Part shown: positions 43,562-53,219 of the stretch, piece by piece | How the letters are laid out: every line of letters starts with the position of its first letter | Position numbering within the stretch: the first letter of the stretch is position 1 | Assembly: GCA_963777665.1 (NCBI GenBank) | Contig: CAVZRJ010000001.1 | Span: 992,001 to 1,056,000, forward strand | DNA length: 64,000 bases | Origin: Bog-756 sp963777665 | Lineage (GTDB): Bacteria > Actinomycetota > Acidimicrobiia > Acidimicrobiales > RAAP-2 | Reading direction: 5' to 3' | The notes under the pieces: generated by a model | The model's input: only the letters and a program-made list of their open reading frames with translations | Told to the model about the DNA's origin: nothing | Databases searched by the model: none | Translations under genes and position numbers: made by a program

Positions 43562-44908
43562 GTGACTTCGGACGCCAGCCGTGCCGACGAGGCGACCGAC
43601 CTTCTCCAGCACCTGATCCGCAATCGGTGTGTCAACGACGGGACCGTCTCCTCAGGCCAGGAGCACCGCAACGCCGAGCTCATCGAGGGCTACCTCGAGG
43701 GCTCGGGGGTCGACATGGAGACCTACGAGCCCGAACCCGGGCGGACCTCGCTGGTGGCCCGGATCCACGGAACCGACCCGTCAGCGCCCTCACTCGCCCT
43801 GCTCGGGCACACCGACGTGGTGCCGGCCACCGCAGAGGACTGGAGCCATGACCCGTTCGGGGGCGAGCTCATCGACGGCACGGTCTGGGGACGGGGCGCC
43901 GTGGACATGCTCAACCTGACGGCCACGATGGCCACGGGCATCCGCCATCTCGCCCTCGCCGGCTTCCGCCCGCGCGGTGACCTGACCTACATCGCCGTGG
44001 CCGACGAGGAGGCGTTCGGCGCCATCGGCACCAAGTGGCTGTGCACCCATGCTGCCGACGATGTGCGGACCGACTACGTGATCACCGAGTCGGGTGGGTT
44101 CCCGATGGGAGGTGCCGACGGCACCCCGCGGCTTCCGGTCATCGTCGGCGAGAAGGGTTCGTTCCGTTGCGTGCTGACGGTGAGGGGCACTCCCGGCCAC
44201 GGCTCACAGCCTCTGCGGACCGACAACGCGCTGGTGAAGGCCGCCCAGCTCGTGCGCCGGATCGACGAGTACCGACCCCGAGCCGAGCTGCACGAGGCAT
44301 GGACGCGTTTCATCGAGGGGATCGGCTTCCCGCCCGAGCTCTCGGGTCCCCTTTTGGATCCCGACCGGATCGACGCGTTCTGCGACGAGCTCCCACTGCT
44401 CGGACTGGCCCGCCAGGCGCACGCCGCGACCCACACCACGCTCGCGCCAACCGTCATGCGGGCAGGCAGCGCCATCAACGTGATCCCGGACCGGGTCGAG
44501 CTCGAGGTGGACGTCCGGGCCCTTCCCGGGTGGGACGCCGCCGACGTACGGGCGATGCTCGAGGAGGTCGCCGGGGACCTGGCCGACGCCGTCGACATCC
44601 ACATCGGGTCGGGGGAGGCTGCGACGACCTCACCGATCGACACCCCCCTCTGGGACGCGCTCGAGCGGGTCAGCCGGGTCTTCTACCCCGGTGCCCGCAC
44701 CGTGCCCTTCCTGACCGTGGGAGCCACTGACGCCCGCTTCACCCGGACGCTCGGGTCGGTCTCCTACGGATTCGGCCTGCACAGCACGGCCATCAGCTTC
44801 GAGGACTACGGGGTCATGTTCCATGGGGTCGACGAACGCGTCGATGTGGAGTCGCTCCGGCTCTCGACCGAGATGTGGATGGCCCTGGCACACGACTTCC
44901 TCGGGTGA
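43562..44908 (+). CDS. M20 family metallopeptidase
   Basis: 448 residues. Di-zinc amidohydrolase/dipeptidase of the M20 (ArgE/DapE/ACY1) family. LALLGHTDVVPATAEDWSHD holds the first metal His and the catalytic Asp, DGTVWGRGAVDMLNLTATM the bridging Asp, and YIAVADEEAFGAIGTKWL the Glu pair. The dimerisation lid has GTPGHGSQPLRTDNALVKA and the C-terminal His is in YGVMFHGVDERVDVESLR. Substrate cannot be assigned. It diverges from the nuclease gene 92 bp away. Confidence 0.92.
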   Translation: MTSDASRADEATDLLQHLIRNRCVNDGTVSSGQEHRNAELIEGYLEGSGVDMETYEPEPGRTSLVARIHGTDPSAPSLALLGHTDVVPATAEDWSHDPFGGELIDGTVWGRGAVDMLNLTATMATGIRHLALAGFRPRGDLTYIAVADEEAFGAIGTKWLCTHAADDVRTDYVITESGGFPMGGADGTPRLPVIVGEKGSFRCVLTVRGTPGHGSQPLRTDNALVKAAQLVRRIDEYRPRAELHEAWTRFIEGIGFPPELSGPLLDPDRIDAFCDELPLLGLARQAHAATHTTLAPTVMRAGSAINVIPDRVELEVDVRALPGWDAADVRAMLEEVAGDLADAVDIHIGSGEAATTSPIDTPLWDALERVSRVFYPGARTVPFLTVGATDARFTRTLGSVSYGFGLHSTAISFEDYGVMFHGVDERVDVESLRLSTEMWMALAHDFLG

Positions 44909-44961
44909 CCGGACGCCACCAGCGCACCCGGACGAACGGACGCACCCGCCGCTACGCCTGC

Positions 44962-47900
44962 TCAGCCGATCGCGCGGACCATCAGGTCCTCCTGTTCGAG
45001 CCGGTGGAGCGCAGTGCTCCCCGTGGCGGGGCTCGCCGACTCGGCCCTGCTGACATGACGCAGGGTGTGCGTGTCCCGTAACAGCTTGTGGAGGCGACTG
45101 TGGACGAAGTTCCAGGCACCCATGTTCTCGGGTTCCTCCTGGAGCCAGACCACCTCCTCGGCCCCCGCGTATCGCTCGAGCACCGTTTCGAGCGCGGCCG
45201 CGGGCCACGGGTAGAGCTGCTCGATCCGCACCACGGCCACCCGGGCACCCGCGTCGCCGAGGGAGTCCCTGCGGGCCATGGCGTCATACGCCACCTTGCC
45301 GGCGCAGAGCACCACCCGACGTACCCCGGACGGGTCGACCCCGTCGACGCCGACCCGCGGATCGTCGAGCACCTCGGCGAAGGTCCCCGAGACGAACGCC
45401 CCGATCGGAGAGCGGGCAACCTTGGAGCGCAACAGCGACTTTGGGGTGAAGACGACGAGTGGTTTGCGATCGGGAACCCGGACCTGGGCGCGCAAGAGGT
45501 GGAAGTACTGAGCCGCAGTCGTCGGACCGGCGATGCGCAGGTTGCCCCGGGCGGAGAGGGTAAGGAAGCGCTCGATGCGGGCGGACGAGTGCTCGGGGCC
45601 CTGGCCCTCGTAGCCGTGGGGCAAGAGCAGGACCAGTCCCGACGCCTGGCCCCACTTGTCCTCGGCGGCGACCAGGAAATTGTCGACGATGATTTCAGCG
45701 CCGTTCCAGAAGTCGCCGAACTGGGCCTCCCACGCCACCAGGTCGTCCTCCGCCTCCACCGAGTAGCCGTACTCGAAGCCCACGCATGCGTACTCCGAAA
45801 GGAGTGAGTCGAGGATGGTGAACCGGCCGCCTTCGAGGCCGGCCAGGGGCACGTACTCAGTGCCGGTCTCGTAGTCGACCAGGACCGCGTGGCGCTGCGA
45901 GAAGGTCCCGCGGCGGGTGTCCTGACCGGTCACCCGGACGTTGACCCCCTCGAGCACCAAGGAGCCGAAGGCCAAGGACTCGCCCAGTGCCCAGTCGATC
46001 TCCCCGTCGGCCACCACCTTGTCCCGCTGTTCGAACTGTCGGGCCAGCTTCGGGTGGAGGACGAATCCCTCAGGCACGGTGCGCACCACCGTCGCCAGCC
46101 GGCTCAGCACCGATGCGTCGATCGCGGTCGCGACCGAGGGGATCGTGAGGTCGGGGACGACGTACTCGGGGAGGATCGGGGGCGTCGGCGGTGCCGATTC
46201 GGCCTCGGCTCGGGTCTCGTCGAGTGCGGCCTGAAGCCGAGCCGAGAAGTCGTCGAGCGCCTGCTCGGCCTCCTCCAGGGAGATGTCCCCGCGGCGAACC
46301 AGCGACTCGGTGTAGAGCTTGCGCACCGACCGCTTGGCCTCGATCAGGGCGTACATGAGGGGCTGGGTGTAACTCGGGTCGTCCCCCTCGTTGTGGCCGT
46401 GGCGTCGGTAGCAGACCATGTCGATGACCACGTCCTTGTGGAAGGCCTGCCGGAAGTCGAACGCGAGGCGGGCAGCCCGTGCACAGGCCTCCGGGTCGTC
46501 GCCGTTGACGTGGAAGATCGGGGCCTGCACCATCTTTGCCACGTCGGTCGGGTAGACCGACGTGCGCGCCGCCTCCGGAGCGGTGGTGAACCCCAGCTGG
46601 TTGTTGATCACGATGTGCACGGTGCCACCGGTGCGATAGCCGGCGAGCCCGGAGAGGTTGAGCGTCTCGGCCACCACGCCCTGCCCGGCGAACGCCGCGT
46701 CCCCATGGAGCAGGATCGGCAGGACCGGGAACGGCGCTCCAGGGCCGTCCACCAGCCGGCGACCGCTCCCGCGCTCGCCTCCCAGGGCGTCCTGCTTGGC
46801 TCGGGCCATGCCGACCACAACCGGGTCGACTGCTTCGAGATGGGACGGGTTGGACGCCATCGTCACCGGGATCGACCCACCCGAGCGGGCGACGAACGAG
46901 CCGACCGCTCCCTTGTGGTACTTCACGTCTCCCGAGCCCTGCACCGATTCGGGGTCGAGATTGCCTTCGAACTCCTCGAAGATCTCGCCGTAGGACTTGC
47001 CCACGATGTTGGCCAGGACGTTGAGCCGGCCCCGGTGGGCCATGCCCATGACCGACTCGTGGAGGCCCTCGCTGACGGCGGCTTCGAGGATCGCGTCGAG
47101 GATGACGATGGCCGACTCGGCGCCTTCGAGGCCGAACCGCTTCTGACCGACATAGCGGGTGTGGAGGAATCGCTCGAAGACCTCGGCAGCATTGAGGCGG
47201 TCCAGGATGTGGCGCTGCTCCTCGGGAGTGACCAGCGAGGGCACGCCTTCGACGTGCTGCTGGATCCAGCGCTTCTGGTCGATGTCCTGGATGTGCATGT
47301 ACTCGACGCCGAGGGTCCTGCAGTACGCGTCGCGCAACAGGTGGAGGATCTCGTCCAGGGTGGCCGTGTCCTTGCCGGCGAGACCGTCGGCCACGAAAGA
47401 TCGGGGCAGGTCCCAGATGGTGAGTCCGTAGTGGAGCGGGTCGAGCTCGGGATGGAGGTCCGGGGGAACGGCGTCGAGGGGGTCGAGGTGGGCGATCAGA
47501 TGACCCCGCACCCGGTACATGTTGATGAGGGTCTCGACATGGGTCTGCTTGACCAGACGCTCATGCCCGCCGTCCCTGCCGTCGGCCGACGAGTTGTCGT
47601 CTCGTTGCCACTTGACCGGCTCGTACGGGATCGCGAGGGAGGTGAAGACCTCCTCGTAGAAACCGTGGCTGCCTGTGAGGCACTCGGAGAGGTATGCCAG
47701 GAACAAACCCGATTCGGCCCCCTGGATGATCCGGTGGTCGTAGGTCGACGTGACGGTGACCGTCTTGCCCACTCCGAGATCGGCCAGCATCCGCGGGTCG
47801 GTCGCCTCGAATCCCGGAGGCACCCCGAGCGCGCCCACGCCCACGATCAGCCCCTGACCGGGCATGAGCCTCGGCACCGACTGCACGGTGCCGAGGGTGC

Positions 47901-48672
47901 CCGGATTGGTCAGGGTCACCGTCGTGCCGACGAAGTCGTCCGGGGAGATCCGGTTGGTGTGGATCTTGCGAATGAGCTCCTCGTAGGCCGCCACGAATCC
48001 GCGGAAGTCCCGGAGATCGGCGTCCGCGATGCACGGCACGAGCAGGGTGCGGCCACCGCCGGACTTCTCGACGTCGACGGCCAGCCCGAGGCCCACGTGC
48101 TCGTGCCGGACGACCCCGGGGGTCCCCTTGCCGTCGGCATCGGCCACGAAGGCGGCGTTCATGGCCGGCACCGCGCCGAGTCCCTTGACCACGGCGTACC
48201 CGATCAGATGGGTGAAGCTGACCTTGCCACCGGTGGTCCGCGCGAGATGGTTGTTGATGACCGTTCGGTTGACTTCGAGCAGCTTGGCCGGCACGACCCG
48301 CACGCTGGTGGCCGTCGGCACCCCGAGCGAGGACTCCATGTTGGCCACGATGCGCCCGGCGGCCCCGCGCAGCGGGATCGCCCCGGTGACGGCCGTCTGG
48401 GTGTCGCCGACCGTCGGCGCGGGCCGAGCCGCGGGTGCGGCTGTCCCGTCGGGTGACCGGGAAGATGGCGTTGCCGGCGACAGTCCGGTGCCCCCGGCGG
48501 GACGGTAGTCGACAAGGAATTCGCGCCAGGAAGGGGACACCGACGACGGGTCGTCCCGGAACCGTTCGTACATGTCCTCGACGAGCCAGGCGTTGGGACC
48601 GAACGCTCCGGCCCCGGCGACGGCCCGCTCCTCCGGCTGTCCCGTTGCGTCTCCGTCAACCGTGTCTTCCAT
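44962..48672 (-). CDS. kgd: Multifunctional 2-oxoglutarate dehydrogenase E1/E2 enzyme (Kgd-type)
   Basis: 1236 residues, matching the 1231 of M. tuberculosis Kgd. A short N-terminal helix (LVEDMYERFRDDPSSVSPSW) is followed by an Ala/Pro-rich linker, then a SucB-like acyltransferase domain (TTGGKVSFTHLIGYAVVKGL, LLVPCIADADLRDFRGF, TSTYDHRIIQGAESGLFLAY, about 100-330). The thiamine-diphosphate E1 part comes next: MGMAHRGRLNVLANIVGK, VNGDDPEACARAARLAFDF, MVCYRRHGHNEGDDPSYTQP, LLLPHGYEGQGPEHSSARIE. It converts 2-oxoglutarate in the TCA cycle with E2/E3 partners encoded elsewhere. ATG at 48672 is preceded by TAGGCT, 7 nt away. Confidence 0.96.
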   Translation of the reverse strand: MEDTVDGDATGQPEERAVAGAGAFGPNAWLVEDMYERFRDDPSSVSPSWREFLVDYRPAGGTGLSPATPSSRSPDGTAAPAARPAPTVGDTQTAVTGAIPLRGAAGRIVANMESSLGVPTATSVRVVPAKLLEVNRTVINNHLARTTGGKVSFTHLIGYAVVKGLGAVPAMNAAFVADADGKGTPGVVRHEHVGLGLAVDVEKSGGGRTLLVPCIADADLRDFRGFVAAYEELIRKIHTNRISPDDFVGTTVTLTNPGTLGTVQSVPRLMPGQGLIVGVGALGVPPGFEATDPRMLADLGVGKTVTVTSTYDHRIIQGAESGLFLAYLSECLTGSHGFYEEVFTSLAIPYEPVKWQRDDNSSADGRDGGHERLVKQTHVETLINMYRVRGHLIAHLDPLDAVPPDLHPELDPLHYGLTIWDLPRSFVADGLAGKDTATLDEILHLLRDAYCRTLGVEYMHIQDIDQKRWIQQHVEGVPSLVTPEEQRHILDRLNAAEVFERFLHTRYVGQKRFGLEGAESAIVILDAILEAAVSEGLHESVMGMAHRGRLNVLANIVGKSYGEIFEEFEGNLDPESVQGSGDVKYHKGAVGSFVARSGGSIPVTMASNPSHLEAVDPVVVGMARAKQDALGGERGSGRRLVDGPGAPFPVLPILLHGDAAFAGQGVVAETLNLSGLAGYRTGGTVHIVINNQLGFTTAPEAARTSVYPTDVAKMVQAPIFHVNGDDPEACARAARLAFDFRQAFHKDVVIDMVCYRRHGHNEGDDPSYTQPLMYALIEAKRSVRKLYTESLVRRGDISLEEAEQALDDFSARLQAALDETRAEAESAPPTPPILPEYVVPDLTIPSVATAIDASVLSRLATVVRTVPEGFVLHPKLARQFEQRDKVVADGEIDWALGESLAFGSLVLEGVNVRVTGQDTRRGTFSQRHAVLVDYETGTEYVPLAGLEGGRFTILDSLLSEYACVGFEYGYSVEAEDDLVAWEAQFGDFWNGAEIIVDNFLVAAEDKWGQASGLVLLLPHGYEGQGPEHSSARIERFLTLSARGNLRIAGPTTAAQYFHLLRAQVRVPDRKPLVVFTPKSLLRSKVARSPIGAFVSGTFAEVLDDPRVGVDGVDPSGVRRVVLCAGKVAYDAMARRDSLGDAGARVAVVRIEQLYPWPAAALETVLERYAGAEEVVWLQEEPENMGAWNFVHSRLHKLLRDTHTLRHVSRAESASPATGSTALHRLEQEDLMVRAIG

Positions 48673-48679
48673 CGCCCAC

Positions 48680-48685
48680 AGCCTA
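48680..48685 (-). promoter_or_regulatory. Candidate -10 box of a leaderless kgd mRNA
   Basis: TAGGCT on the minus strand, then GTGGGCG and the ATG at 48672 (seven bases). Confidence 0.42.
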
Positions 48686-48851
48686 CCGGGAGGCTCCGGA
48701 GCGGAGCTCGGATCGGGAACCCGGCGCGGTAGCGTCCACGTATGGCCGCGCCGCGCACTCAGGTCACGTGCACGTTCGCACTCGCAGCGCTCCGGTCGAG
48801 GGAGACGCCCGAGGCTCGGATCGAGCTGACCCCGACGATGGACGGCTGATC

Positions 48852-49514
48852 GTGCGCGGGCAGGTGGTCCTTCTCTCAGGTGGGCTCGACTCGACGGTGT
48901 GCATGGCTCTGGCCGCCGCCGAGGCGATCGGACCGCCGCTCGCACTCTCCTTCGACTACGGACAGCGCCACCAGACCGAGTTGGACCACGCCGCCGGGGT
49001 CGCCGGCCACTACCGCTCCGAACACCTGGTGGTCCGGCTGGACACCTCGGCCTGGGGCGGGTCCTCTCTCACGGACCCCGACCTGGCGGTCCCACGTGGC
49101 GGAACCAGCGAGGGCATCCCGACCACCTACGTGCCCGCACGCAACACCATCTTCCTGGCGGTGGCCCTCGGCGTGGCCGAGGCCCGCGATCTGGATGCGG
49201 TCTGGATCGGGGTCAACGCCATCGACTACTCGGGGTACCCCGACTGCCGGCCCGAATTCATCCAGGCCTTCCGGCACGTCGCCGCCACCGGACAGCGGCG
49301 CGGGGTGGAGGGTGACCCGGTCACCATCCGGTCCCCGCTCATCGAGTGCACCAAGGGAGAGATCGTCCGACTCGGCGTCGAGTACGACGCCCCCCTGCAT
49401 CTCACCTGGTCGTGCTACCTCGGCGGGGAGCATCCCTGTGGAACGTGCGATGCCTGCCTGCTCCGGTCCCGCGGGTTCGCCGAGGCGGGGATCGCCGACC
49501 CGGCCCTGGTATGA
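48852..49514 (+). CDS. queC: 7-cyano-7-deazaguanine synthase QueC
   Basis: 220 residues from the GTG at 48852. ATP-dependent amidation of 7-carboxy-7-deazaguanine to preQ0. VVLLSGGLDSTVCMALAAAE is the PP-loop, FDYGQRHQTELDHAAGVAG and PARNTIFLAVALGVAEARDL are diagnostic, and the zinc site is WSCYLGGEHPCGTCDACLLR (four Cys). It overlaps queE by 4 bp (ATGA). No queD or queF is seen in the window. Confidence 0.95.
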   Translation: MRGQVVLLSGGLDSTVCMALAAAEAIGPPLALSFDYGQRHQTELDHAAGVAGHYRSEHLVVRLDTSAWGGSSLTDPDLAVPRGGTSEGIPTTYVPARNTIFLAVALGVAEARDLDAVWIGVNAIDYSGYPDCRPEFIQAFRHVAATGQRRGVEGDPVTIRSPLIECTKGEIVRLGVEYDAPLHLTWSCYLGGEHPCGTCDACLLRSRGFAEAGIADPALV

Positions 49515-50332
49515 CCGCGACCGCTCCATCCGTGGAGCTCGCCGGAGCGGCACACCCGACCATCCTGGCCACCGAGGTCTTCTCGGCCATCCAGGGCGAG
49601 GCCGCGCTGGTCGGCGAGCGCCAGGTGTTCGTGCGCCTCACCGGGTGCAACATCCGCTGCACCTACTGCGATCAACCCGAAGCCCTCGAACGGCGCCCGG
49701 GCACGTGCCGCGTCGAACAGAGCGCCGGTCGTCGCGACTGGCGGACGCTCGAGAGCCCCCTCCTGATCGACGACCTGGTCGACGCGGTGGCGGTGCTCTG
49801 GGAGCAGGTGCCCCATCACTCGATCAGCCTGACCGGGGGTGAGCCGCTGTTGCAGGCCCACAAGGTCCGCCGACTCCTCGGAAAGCTGGCCGGTCGCGAG
49901 TGGCCCGTGATGCTCGAGACGAACGGCATGTTGGTCCCGGCCCTCCGGCGGGTCCTGCCGTTCCTGGCCTATGTGAGCATGGACATCAAGCTCGCGAGCG
50001 TCGACGGCCAGGGCGTCCGCCCCGACCTGCAGGCCGCCTTCCTGCGCGAGGCGTTGGCCGCGGGAACGGTGACCTGGGCGAAGGTGGTCGTCGGCCCGGC
50101 GACCGACGACGACGAGTTCGACCGGGCCCTTGCGATGGTGGCCGAGGCGTCCACGCGGGCCGGGGTCGCGGGACGCGGGGTCGAGGTGTTCCTCCAACCG
50201 CTCACCCCGTTCGGGGCCGAGACGCGCGCGCCGACTCCGGAGCAGGTCCTCGATCTACAGGACAGGGCGCTGCGCATCCACCCGAGCGTCCGCGTGGTGC
50301 CCCAGACGCACAAGGCCATCGGTCAGCTCTAG
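49511..50332 (+). CDS. queE: 7-carboxy-7-deazaguanine synthase QueE
   Basis: 273 residues from the ATG in the ATGA overlap with queC. Radical-SAM enzyme that contracts 6-carboxytetrahydropterin to 7-carboxy-7-deazaguanine. LATEVFSAIQGEAALVGERQ, VRLTGCNIRCTYCDQP (CxxxCxxC iron-sulfur motif), ISLTGGEPLLQAHKVRRLL and VMLETNGMLVPAL are clear. About 40 residues longer than the short family members. Its product is the substrate of QueC, so the pair makes preQ0 for queuosine or for a 7-deazaguanine natural product or DNA modification. Confidence 0.94.
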   Translation: MTATAPSVELAGAAHPTILATEVFSAIQGEAALVGERQVFVRLTGCNIRCTYCDQPEALERRPGTCRVEQSAGRRDWRTLESPLLIDDLVDAVAVLWEQVPHHSISLTGGEPLLQAHKVRRLLGKLAGREWPVMLETNGMLVPALRRVLPFLAYVSMDIKLASVDGQGVRPDLQAAFLREALAAGTVTWAKVVVGPATDDDEFDRALAMVAEASTRAGVAGRGVEVFLQPLTPFGAETRAPTPEQVLDLQDRALRIHPSVRVVPQTHKAIGQL

Positions 50333-50370
50333 TTCTGCTCCCGTCGGGTCTGGCCGCGTCCGAATGCGCT

Positions 50371-50422
50371 GTCGTGGGTGGTGGCGGCCCGAACAGTCCC
50401 GGGCTGCCACCACCGACACGAC
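50371..50422. terminator. Bidirectional terminator between queE and the HU gene
   Basis: An almost perfect inverted repeat: GTCGTGGGTGGTGGCGGCCC, then a seven-base loop, then GGGCTGCCACCACCGACACG. It ends exactly at the HU stop and lies 39 bp beyond queE, and serves both convergent genes. There is no U-tract. Confidence 0.7.
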
Positions 50423-50736
50423 TACCGGGCCTTGGCGAGCTTCGGCGCCGGGGCCTGGCCGTTCACGACCTTCTTGAACGAAGCCCCGGCCGAGACCTTG
50501 GGGCTCTTCGAGGCCTTGATCTTGATGATCTCTCCGGTCTGGGGGTTGCGACCGCTCCGAGCGGCCCGCTGCGCGCGGTCGAATGTCAGGAATCCGGTGA
50601 TGACGACCTTGTCGCCCTTTGCCACGTTGGCCGTGACGACGTCCTCGATGCCACCGAGCACGATGGCGACGTCCTTGGCGGTCACCCCGGTATGTGCGGC
50701 AACGGCGCTGATGAGGTCGGTCTTGGTAAGGGGCAC
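50422..50736 (-). CDS. HU family DNA-binding protein
   Basis: 104 residues from the GTG at 50736, with AAGGAGAGACT before it. A plain HU: LTKTDLISAVAAHTGVTAKD, KVVITGFLTFDRAQRAARSG and NPQTGEIIKIKASKSPKVSA, FKKVVNG. It bends and compacts DNA as a dimer. It has only a short basic tail (PAPKLAKAR), unlike the histone-tailed HU at 61.4 kb, so the genome carries two HU types. About 190 bp of empty sequence precede it. Confidence 0.94.
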   Translation of the reverse strand: MPLTKTDLISAVAAHTGVTAKDVAIVLGGIEDVVTANVAKGDKVVITGFLTFDRAQRAARSGRNPQTGEIIKIKASKSPKVSAGASFKKVVNGQAPAPKLAKAR

Positions 50737-50944
50737 AGTCTCTCCTTGGTCAAATGGAAGCCCTAACAATGCACGATCCCCGGCACCCATGCGTGCATCC
50801 TTCCGGGAAGGGCCCCGCCGGCCCCGGTCTCCCGACCCCTGTCCGGGTCCCCCGAGGGCGTCCACAGGGACCTGGTGGGAGGGGTCCGCGACGCGCCCGG
50901 CCGGAATGGCCCGGAGGCGGGACAGCTGCCACGCTGTGGCCCGG

Positions 50945-51778
50945 ATGGACCCACCCCACACCCTCTCGGTCACCGAGCACGTCCCCGACGACCCCTCGTC
51001 CGCCGCTCCGCTCCTGGTGCTGGTGCACGGCTCGCTCGACCGGGCGGGAAGCTTCGCCCGGGTGCTCCGCCGCCTCCGCGACCACCACACGCTGGCCTAC
51101 GACCGGCGCGGGTACCACCGCTCGCGACACCTGCTGCCGGTCCACGCCACCCTCGGAGGGCACGTCGACGACCTCCTCGCCGTGATCGACGACCGGCCCG
51201 CCGTGGTGGTCGGGCACAGCTACGGAGGGATCATCGCCCTCGCCGCCGCGCTGCGACCCGGGGGTCCCGGCCCGATCCTGGCAATCGCCGCCTACGAGCC
51301 CCCGCTCCCCTGGCTCGCCGGCCGGTCGTGGCAACCGGGGGCATCCCGAGGGCGGACCGGCCGCCGAGAGCCGGGAGAGACCGGGGACCCCGCAGAGAGG
51401 GCCGAACGGTTCTTCCGCCGCATGGTCGGGGACGCCGCGTGGGAGCGGCTCCCGGAGGCAGCGAAGACAGACCGTCGGGCCGACGGTGCCGCCCTCGCCG
51501 CCGAGATGGACGCCATCCGGGTGACCGAGGCCCCGTTCGACGTGGCCGCGCTCACCGTCCCCGCGACCTACGGACGGGGAGGCAACTCGCTCCCCCACCA
51601 CCGCCAGGCGGTCGACTGGCTGGTGTCCCACACCCCTGCGGCCCGGATCGTCGAGATCGCCGGCGCGGGGCACGGGGCCCACCTCACCCATCCGGACGCC
51701 TTCGCGGCCATGGCCCGTGAGACCCTTGCGAGCGCGGGCGGCGGTCCGCAGACCGGCACTGAGGTGGCTTCGCCGTGA
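50945..51778 (+). CDS. Alpha/beta hydrolase
   Basis: 277 residues from the ATG at 50945. PLLVLVHGSLDRAGSFARVL is the oxyanion-hole region, YDRRGYHRSRHLLP precedes the first helix, and VVVGHSYGGIIALAAALRP is the nucleophile elbow with Ser. The catalytic His is probably in IAGAGHGAHLTHPDAFA. The mid-part (RGRTGRREPGETGDPAERAE) is a poorly conserved cap. Substrate unknown. Confidence 0.85.
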   Translation: MDPPHTLSVTEHVPDDPSSAAPLLVLVHGSLDRAGSFARVLRRLRDHHTLAYDRRGYHRSRHLLPVHATLGGHVDDLLAVIDDRPAVVVGHSYGGIIALAAALRPGGPGPILAIAAYEPPLPWLAGRSWQPGASRGRTGRREPGETGDPAERAERFFRRMVGDAAWERLPEAAKTDRRADGAALAAEMDAIRVTEAPFDVAALTVPATYGRGGNSLPHHRQAVDWLVSHTPAARIVEIAGAGHGAHLTHPDAFAAMARETLASAGGGPQTGTEVASP

Positions 51779-51923
51779 ACGTACTCGTCAGCGTCTCCTC
51801 TGGCTGGATCCACTCGTCCTGACCAGTCGGCTCGCCGGCGGTCGGTCCCGCTCGGCGCGGGCACCGGGGTTACGCTGACCGGGACCCGGAGGGACCGGGC
51901 GCCGACGCGAAGGGGATCCCGCC

Positions 51924-53189
51924 ATGAGCCACACCACGCTGCCGGCCGCAGGCGACGCCTCGACGGCCGCAGCAGCCGCCATCCCCACCACCGAGCAGTT
52001 CGCACGCGAGGTCCGCGCCTTCCTCGACGCCCACGCCGAGCGCCGACCGGAGGAGCGATTCGTCTGGGGCGAAGGGTCGGACGCGGTAGGCCTCCTCCCC
52101 GAGCGCACACCCGAGGAGGAGGTCGCAGAGCTCGAGACGGCCCGGACCTGGGCCCGCGCCGTCTTCGATGCCGGGTTCGGGTGGATCACCGGACCGGCCC
52201 GGTACGGCGGGCGGGACCTGCCCGCCGAGTACCGGCGGATCTACTACTCGGTCGCCTCGAAGTACAGGACACCGTCGCTGTCGGTCTTCGGCATCGGGCT
52301 CGGGATGGTCGCACCCACCATCCTGGCCCATGCCACCGACGGGGTGAAGGAGGCCTACCTCCGGTCGATGCACCGGGGCGACATCGTCGCCTGCCAGCTC
52401 TTCAGCGAGCCCTCGTCGGGGTCGGACCTCGCTTCGCTGCAGACCCGGGCAGTGCGCGACGGCGACGAGTGGGTGATCAACGGCCAGAAGGTCTGGACGT
52501 CGGGGGCTCAGCTCTCCGACATCGGCGAGATCATCTGTCGCACCGACCCCGACCTCCCCAAGCACCGCGGCCTGACCGGATTCGTGGTGGACATGCGCGC
52601 CCCGGGGGTCGAGGTCCGCCCCCTCCGCCAGATGACCGGCGGTGCCTCGTTCAACGAGGTCTTCTTCACCGACGTGCGGGTGCCCGACTCCCATCGACTC
52701 GGTGACGTGAACGGCGGGTGGACCGTCGCCCTCACCACGCTCATGAACGAACGTGCCGCGATCGGTGGTGGTGGAGGCGGAGTGGGCCCGCCCATCACCA
52801 CCCGCCTCATCGAGCTGGCCCGGATCATGGGCCGGACCGGCGACCCACTGGTCCGCCAGCAGCTGGCCGACATCGTCATCCACGAGCGCGTGGCCGGCTA
52901 CACGAACCAGCGGGCCATGGCCAGGATCGCCGCCGGTCAGCTGCCCGGGCCGGAGATGTCGCTGTCCAAGCTCTCGCTGACCGCCAACATGGTGCGCTCC
53001 AGTGCGGCGCTCTCGTCCCTCCTCGGGCCGGCGCTGGTGGCCGACACCGGGGCATGGGGCACCTTCGCCTGGTCACAGTTCCTCCTCGGCGTGCCCGGGA
53101 TGCGCATCGCAGGCGGCTCCGACGAGGTCATGCGCAACATCATCGGAGAGCGGGTCCTCGGGCTGCCGAAGGAGCCGGCGCCCCGCTGA
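51924..53189 (+). CDS. Acyl-CoA dehydrogenase family protein
   Basis: 421 residues. CQLFSEPSSGSDLASLQTRA and WVINGQKVWTSGAQLSDIGE are flavin and substrate signatures; FNEVFFTDVRVPDSHRLGDV and GGSDEVMRNIIGERVLGLP are typical of the FadE17/FadE-like branch found in actinobacteria. The catalytic Glu of this group lies in the central helix rather than at the C terminus; I did not assign it. An unusually Gly-rich loop (IGGGGGGVGPP) follows the active-site helix. Adjacent to an alpha/beta hydrolase and an acyl-CoA ligase, so a fatty or sterol acyl pathway is likely. Confidence 0.9.
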   Translation: MSHTTLPAAGDASTAAAAAIPTTEQFAREVRAFLDAHAERRPEERFVWGEGSDAVGLLPERTPEEEVAELETARTWARAVFDAGFGWITGPARYGGRDLPAEYRRIYYSVASKYRTPSLSVFGIGLGMVAPTILAHATDGVKEAYLRSMHRGDIVACQLFSEPSSGSDLASLQTRAVRDGDEWVINGQKVWTSGAQLSDIGEIICRTDPDLPKHRGLTGFVVDMRAPGVEVRPLRQMTGGASFNEVFFTDVRVPDSHRLGDVNGGWTVALTTLMNERAAIGGGGGGVGPPITTRLIELARIMGRTGDPLVRQQLADIVIHERVAGYTNQRAMARIAAGQLPGPEMSLSKLSLTANMVRSSAALSSLLGPALVADTGAWGTFAWSQFLLGVPGMRIAGGSDEVMRNIIGERVLGLPKEPAPR

Positions 53190-53219
53190 ATCCTGAAAGC
53201 GGAAGCGCGCGCGGGCCGC

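Noticed and set aside
45889..48456. An 855-codon open frame antisense to kgd
   Set aside because: Same reason: the minus strand codes a full-length Kgd with all domains, and the antisense product has no motif.
48742..48849. A 35-codon open frame just before queC
   Set aside because: No ribosome-binding site and no recognisable sequence; it would end 2 bp before queC but could be chance.
48673..48851. preQ1 riboswitch upstream of queC
   Set aside because: No conserved preQ1 pseudoknot elements were visible by eye, and the genes make preQ0 rather than import it; a covariance-model search would decide.
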